NCBI RefSeq assembly: GCF_009389715.1
Contig: NC_052399.1
Location: 30,389,146 to 30,453,145 of the forward strand
Origin: Phoenix dactylifera
Lineage: Eukaryota; Streptophyta; Magnoliopsida; Arecales; Arecaceae
Length of the DNA: 64,000 nt
Reading direction: 5' to 3'
The notes under the pieces were generated by a model. The model saw only the letters and a list, made by a program, of their open reading frames with translations. It was not told where the DNA came from and did no database searches. Of this stretch, positions 60,502 to 64,000 are shown piece after piece (within the stretch, counting starts at the first letter, position 1; the number at the start of each line of letters is the position of its first letter). The position numbers were made by a program, and so were the translations under genes.

Positions 60502-62240
60502 CTGCAGTTTAAAAGAGAACATATTGTTTTTTTCAGAAAAAGCAGGACCAAGAGAGCATGTCACGAAACAAAGAAAATGGAATATGATCACCATAAATCC
60601 TCCATGATGCACATGGATGCTGGGGGCATAAAATTGACAAAGAAAATGGCTGCTCAACAAGGGAATTCCCAAACTTCAAATACAGTGATACAGGTTTATA
60701 TATTTACATACATAAAATTGTCAGGCACATGTATACTCAAAATATGTTTTATTATGTATGCCCATTATATACACTGATATGTACCAAAAGTAATGACTTG
60801 TTTGCTTTCAAACTAATTATTTATATTTGGTTACAGGGAAAAAAAGTAAAAGCAAAAAATAAAAAACTTAATTGCAACCATGAGATCGAGTTATTTAATA
60901 GGTTCAACTAAATTACAATTGGAGCATAACAAGATAACATCATAACATGTTCATTATAAACCAACACTGGCATTAGCTCAAGAACTAGATCAGCGATTGT
61001 TGTCAGTTCCATTACTAATTTGAAATATGCCTTGCTATGAAGCACATCTCAATAATTGAATGGCATGCTCTTTTACAATCACCATTCCAGATAATAAATT
61101 TAGATTGGTAATGGATATTCTACTTCACAACCTAATGCCACCATACAACATATACACATGTTAGACATGGGTCAAAAACTGTCATGGACAAAACAGATTA
61201 ACATATCATTTACATGCTTGTGCAAGTGTGGAGTTAGCACATGAATGATGTGTGTTTTATGTGCTGTCAGGAGTTTGTCACTAGATAGATTACATCCAAC
61301 TGCACCGGCTCCGGGGAAAGAATGAGTTTAAGACAGTCGGAGAACTTCAGGTTTTAGAATGTGAACCTCTTACAGGGAATCATGCTCATGAACAGGATTA
61401 GTGAAAAATAACAAAGACAAACCAACATTATTGTAAAGTTCAAAAGTTTGAATATTGCAGAACAAGTGAAATGATATATTAGTCTAAACAAGCGTGATTT
61501 ATGTCATCTAGCAGATGAATTAGTCATCAGGTATCGGACCTTGGAGAACTGAGAGAAATATGTTTCCTAGTTGCTTTTAAGTTACTCAATGTATGCAAAA
61601 AAATCAAATAAAATGTTCTCAGCATTGGTTAAAGCAGATCTGGTAGATCATTTGACAAATTGATGGTGGCATGCCTTACCGAGAAATGTCTTTAATTATT
61701 AATAGATATTGTGCTGCCTTATTCCGCACATCCACATATAGATCTCACGTAAATTTACAAGATTAACATAGCATTTGTTGAGGTACCCACATAAATCATC
61801 CTCCAACCTCAACCAACCTAGTTTACATGATCTGCAAAGTCAATATAAGGACACGGTTAATTTTAGCAAGATTGACAATGATGGTTTTCCTATGAACTCA
61901 TATGTTTCCTAGACTCAGCTCTTACTTGTTGCTAACCATCTATTTGATTGGGAATGGGAGTATACTTATGAGAAACATCCTCAATGATGTGCTCGATGGA
62001 GTGAAAAATCACTCAGCTTCTGCAGCACTCTTTCAACTTTTCATTTTTCCCGTCCGGATTATTAGATACTTGTAATGGCCTTGAGAGGGGACCTCTCACT
62101 AAGATATTTTTTTTTGTTTCTACCCCTTCATGAGAGCTCTGAGGGGTTTTTTCTTTTCTTTTCCTAACTTCTTGAGTTTATACTTTCTGTATTTTCTTCC
62201 ATTAGTTATTTATTTTCATTTCAATTCCTTGGGGTGTAAA
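60502..62240. other. Probable kinase intron or unresolved 5' exons
   Basis: Since the first recognised kinase exon starts mid-codon, the gene must continue here or beyond. A sequence on the minus strand ending at about 61681 (attaaagacatttctcg|gtaagg) has a good donor and the right phase to join the exon at 60501, but its acceptor is poor and it does not resemble the family clearly enough to be called. I see nothing else. Confidence 0.35.
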
Positions 62241-62249
62241 CAACATCTG

Positions 62250-62775
62250 TTGTGCCAGTACCTGGCCCTGGACCGGTTGCCTGGAAGCACGGGTTGGTAC
62301 GGCCCCACGTCGTGCCATGTCGGCCCTGTACCGACACAATAAAGGCGAGGGAGAGGGAGAACGAGAGAGAGAAAAAGAGAGAGAAGGAGGCCGAGGGAGG
62401 CCGGCGGAGAGCCAGCGGAGCACCGGGGAGCCGCCGTGCGGAGGCGGAGGCCAGGGATTTGCGGAGGCGGGGCTCCACCTCTGGTCCCCTGTTTCATTCG
62501 AAACAAGGGCCCGGAGGGGAAGCCCCGCCTCCACGACCTCCGCCTTCTCCGCACGGAGGCTCCTCGGCCTCCGTCGGCCGACCCCGGTCGGCCTCTCTCT
62601 TCCTTCTCCTTCCCTCTCCTGCTCTCTCTCTCTTCCTCTTTTTCCTTCTCCTTTTCCTCATCCGTCGCCGGTCTTGGTTTCATTGCCAGAACCGTCCTGG
62701 CCCACCGCCAGTACGGCTTGGGATGCTCCAAATCGGGCGGTTTGGGACGATTCCCCCGACCATGGGTGTAAACCA
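62250..62775. repeat. Large GC-rich imperfect palindrome flanked by GGTACC-type ends
   Basis: The centre is cctgtttc-attc-gaaacaagg at about 62488-62508. The left arm (about 62340-62487) and the inverted right arm (about 62509-62660) match through ggaggcggggct, gtgcggag, ggcggagg and gaggccga blocks and end in GA-rich/CT-rich tracts. Outer flanks carry ccagtacctggccctggacc and gccagtacggcttggga. Overlapping long open frames on both strands (about 180 aa each) are by-products of the GC-rich palindrome and have no domain. Confidence 0.65.
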
Positions 62776-63714
62776 TATTTCTGTTGATTGTTAATGAAAT
62801 TTACCGCCCTCGATATCCATCTTGTATATTACATCACTTGGATAATTTTGATAACATTTCCAATCTAATAACCTCCATGAGCAGTATCCTTTATAATTAT
62901 TCCAGCTAAAACACTTTCTACTGTAAATGCTTAGAATGATCTTTTATATGATGGTTTCAACTTTCAAGCATGCTTGGCTTCCCAATCAATTCAAAGCATT
63001 GCCCTTATTAGAGAGAGAGAGGAGGACTAGAACCCGAAACATTCAAGAGCTGCCCTTAAGCCACTTATTTATTGAAAAGTGGTCATGGGATTATATAATA
63101 CATTTAGTGTACAACAAAAATGGAAGAAACTACAAACTAAAATGGTACAAAATACCCAATAGGCAAGCAGCAAACAGAACAATGATACAATAACATCAAC
63201 ACAGTCACCACCGATTTCATGTATATCTGTTTTAAAAGCGCAAAGAGTAGTTGATCAAATACACGAACATTCCTATGAGGATGTAATCGAAGGCAAAGAA
63301 GGAAGATTTCGTGAGACTCTGCAAAATCAAGAACACTTCCTACTCATCCAAATAGAAAGTGATGCATGTGTATGAGCAGAAAAAAAAAATGCATCTTGTC
63401 ATGGCCTTAATATTTTCTTGCATTAACAAGACTTCAGAATCTCCCACCATGAAGCAATGCAAAATTACTTTCAAAACTAAATCAATCTTTCTTTCATAGG
63501 GAACTATATCCAGAACATAATGTTGACAATACAGGTGTGGTATCATACAAGAAAGGATGAACTACAAAGAAAATAACAACATGAATTCCAAGTGATATGT
63601 ACACTACTCAAAAAGTTTGAAACTCTTTATTCATCATCAATTGAAGTGAATGTATTGGAAAAGGACCAACCCTCACTCCAAAATCATCATTAATCGGAAC
63701 AAAGGTTTAAAGTC

Positions 63715-64000
63715 CTAGTCAAGGTACGAGTATCTACTAGGGGCCATATTACTTAGTACGGTACCAAAACTTGGGGCGCATTGGCATCCCAAAGTGTACT
63801 AAACACCTTTTATTCATTATTCTTATCATTCTTTAGGGCATAAATTAGGTTTAGATGAGGTTTTAATGTTTTTGCCTTTGTTTTTTTATTATTATATCTT
63901 CCAAGATTCACTATACGGTACCTTACTTGAATGGTATGGTACAATAGATTTTGTACCAACACAGGCAAGGTTTTAAATACCATGATACAAGGTTGTTTTG
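63715..64000. repeat. GGTACC-family element, cut by the window end
   Basis: tcaaggtacgag, agtacggtaccaaaac, actatacggtaccttac and ggtatggtacaatag recur on both sides of an AT-rich core with no gene. The right end is outside the window. Confidence 0.45.

Noticed and set aside
61681-61735. Possible upstream kinase exon on the minus strand with donor cg|gtaagg in the right phase
   Set aside because: The reading frame hits a stop just upstream, the acceptor is weak, and the peptide is not recognisably Tousled-like. Phase agreement alone has a one-in-three chance.
62216-62794. Overlapping open frames of about 180 aa on both strands
   Set aside because: They result from a GC-rich palindrome with CT/GA tracts; composition is low-complexity and no domain is visible.
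63234-63322. Minus-strand open stretch after a ttgattttgcag acceptor, hydrophobic and ending in a stop
   Set aside because: It looks like the last exon of a membrane protein, but no upstream exons were recognised and it would sit inside or upstream of the kinase gene on the same strand. I could not tie it to a family.

Overview
The window is plant nuclear DNA: AT-rich, with many short exons, long introns and old transposon debris. Codon use, gene structures and the GGTACC-rich dispersed repeats suggest a monocot, probably a palm (oil palm or date palm type). The lineage is an inference from repeat style and was not checked by search.

Layout. 251-774 (+) is the last exon of an ammonium transporter of the AMT2/AMT3 (MEP-like) type whose start lies outside the window. 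3.8-39.4 kb (+) holds a head-to-tail tandem array of three complete nine-exon genes for family GH3 beta-D-glucan exohydrolases/beta-glucosidases (coding parts 6638-13258, 17455-28359 and 33578-39414; 629, 629 and 627 aa). Each has a TATA box 1.9-2.8 kb upstream of its ATG, a CT-rich leader and a probable 5' UTR intron. Copies 1 and 2 are the closer pair; copy 3 is nearer to the canonical cereal enzyme. 41847-45831 (-) is a GT47/exostosin-type glycosyltransferase of 518 aa with a 39-bp microexon and a SINE next to its start codon. 48870-60501 (-) is the 3' part (nine exons, 399 aa) of a Tousled-like Ser/Thr kinase; its N-terminal exons were not found and probably lie above 60.5 kb or beyond the window.

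The GH3 and GT47 enzymes both belong to cell-wall polysaccharide metabolism. The array and the glycosyltransferase are adjacent and end tail to tail, but nothing in the sequence shows joint regulation.

The most notable structural points are: a tandem 242-bp triplication that copies part of exon 5 with its splice acceptor inside the third GH3 gene; GC-AG introns at intron 2 of GH3 copies 2 and 3 but GT-AG in copy 1; a tRNA-derived SINE whose target-site duplication contains the GT47 start codon and which adds an in-frame upstream ATG; a dispersed GGTACC-rich family whose members contain strong hairpins, including one imperfect palindrome of about 300 bp; a 5' LTR-like block with a tRNA-Met primer-binding site inside a GH3 intron; and a permuted inverted repeat inside a kinase intron. 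I found no rRNA or tRNA gene, no CRISPR array and no viral gene.
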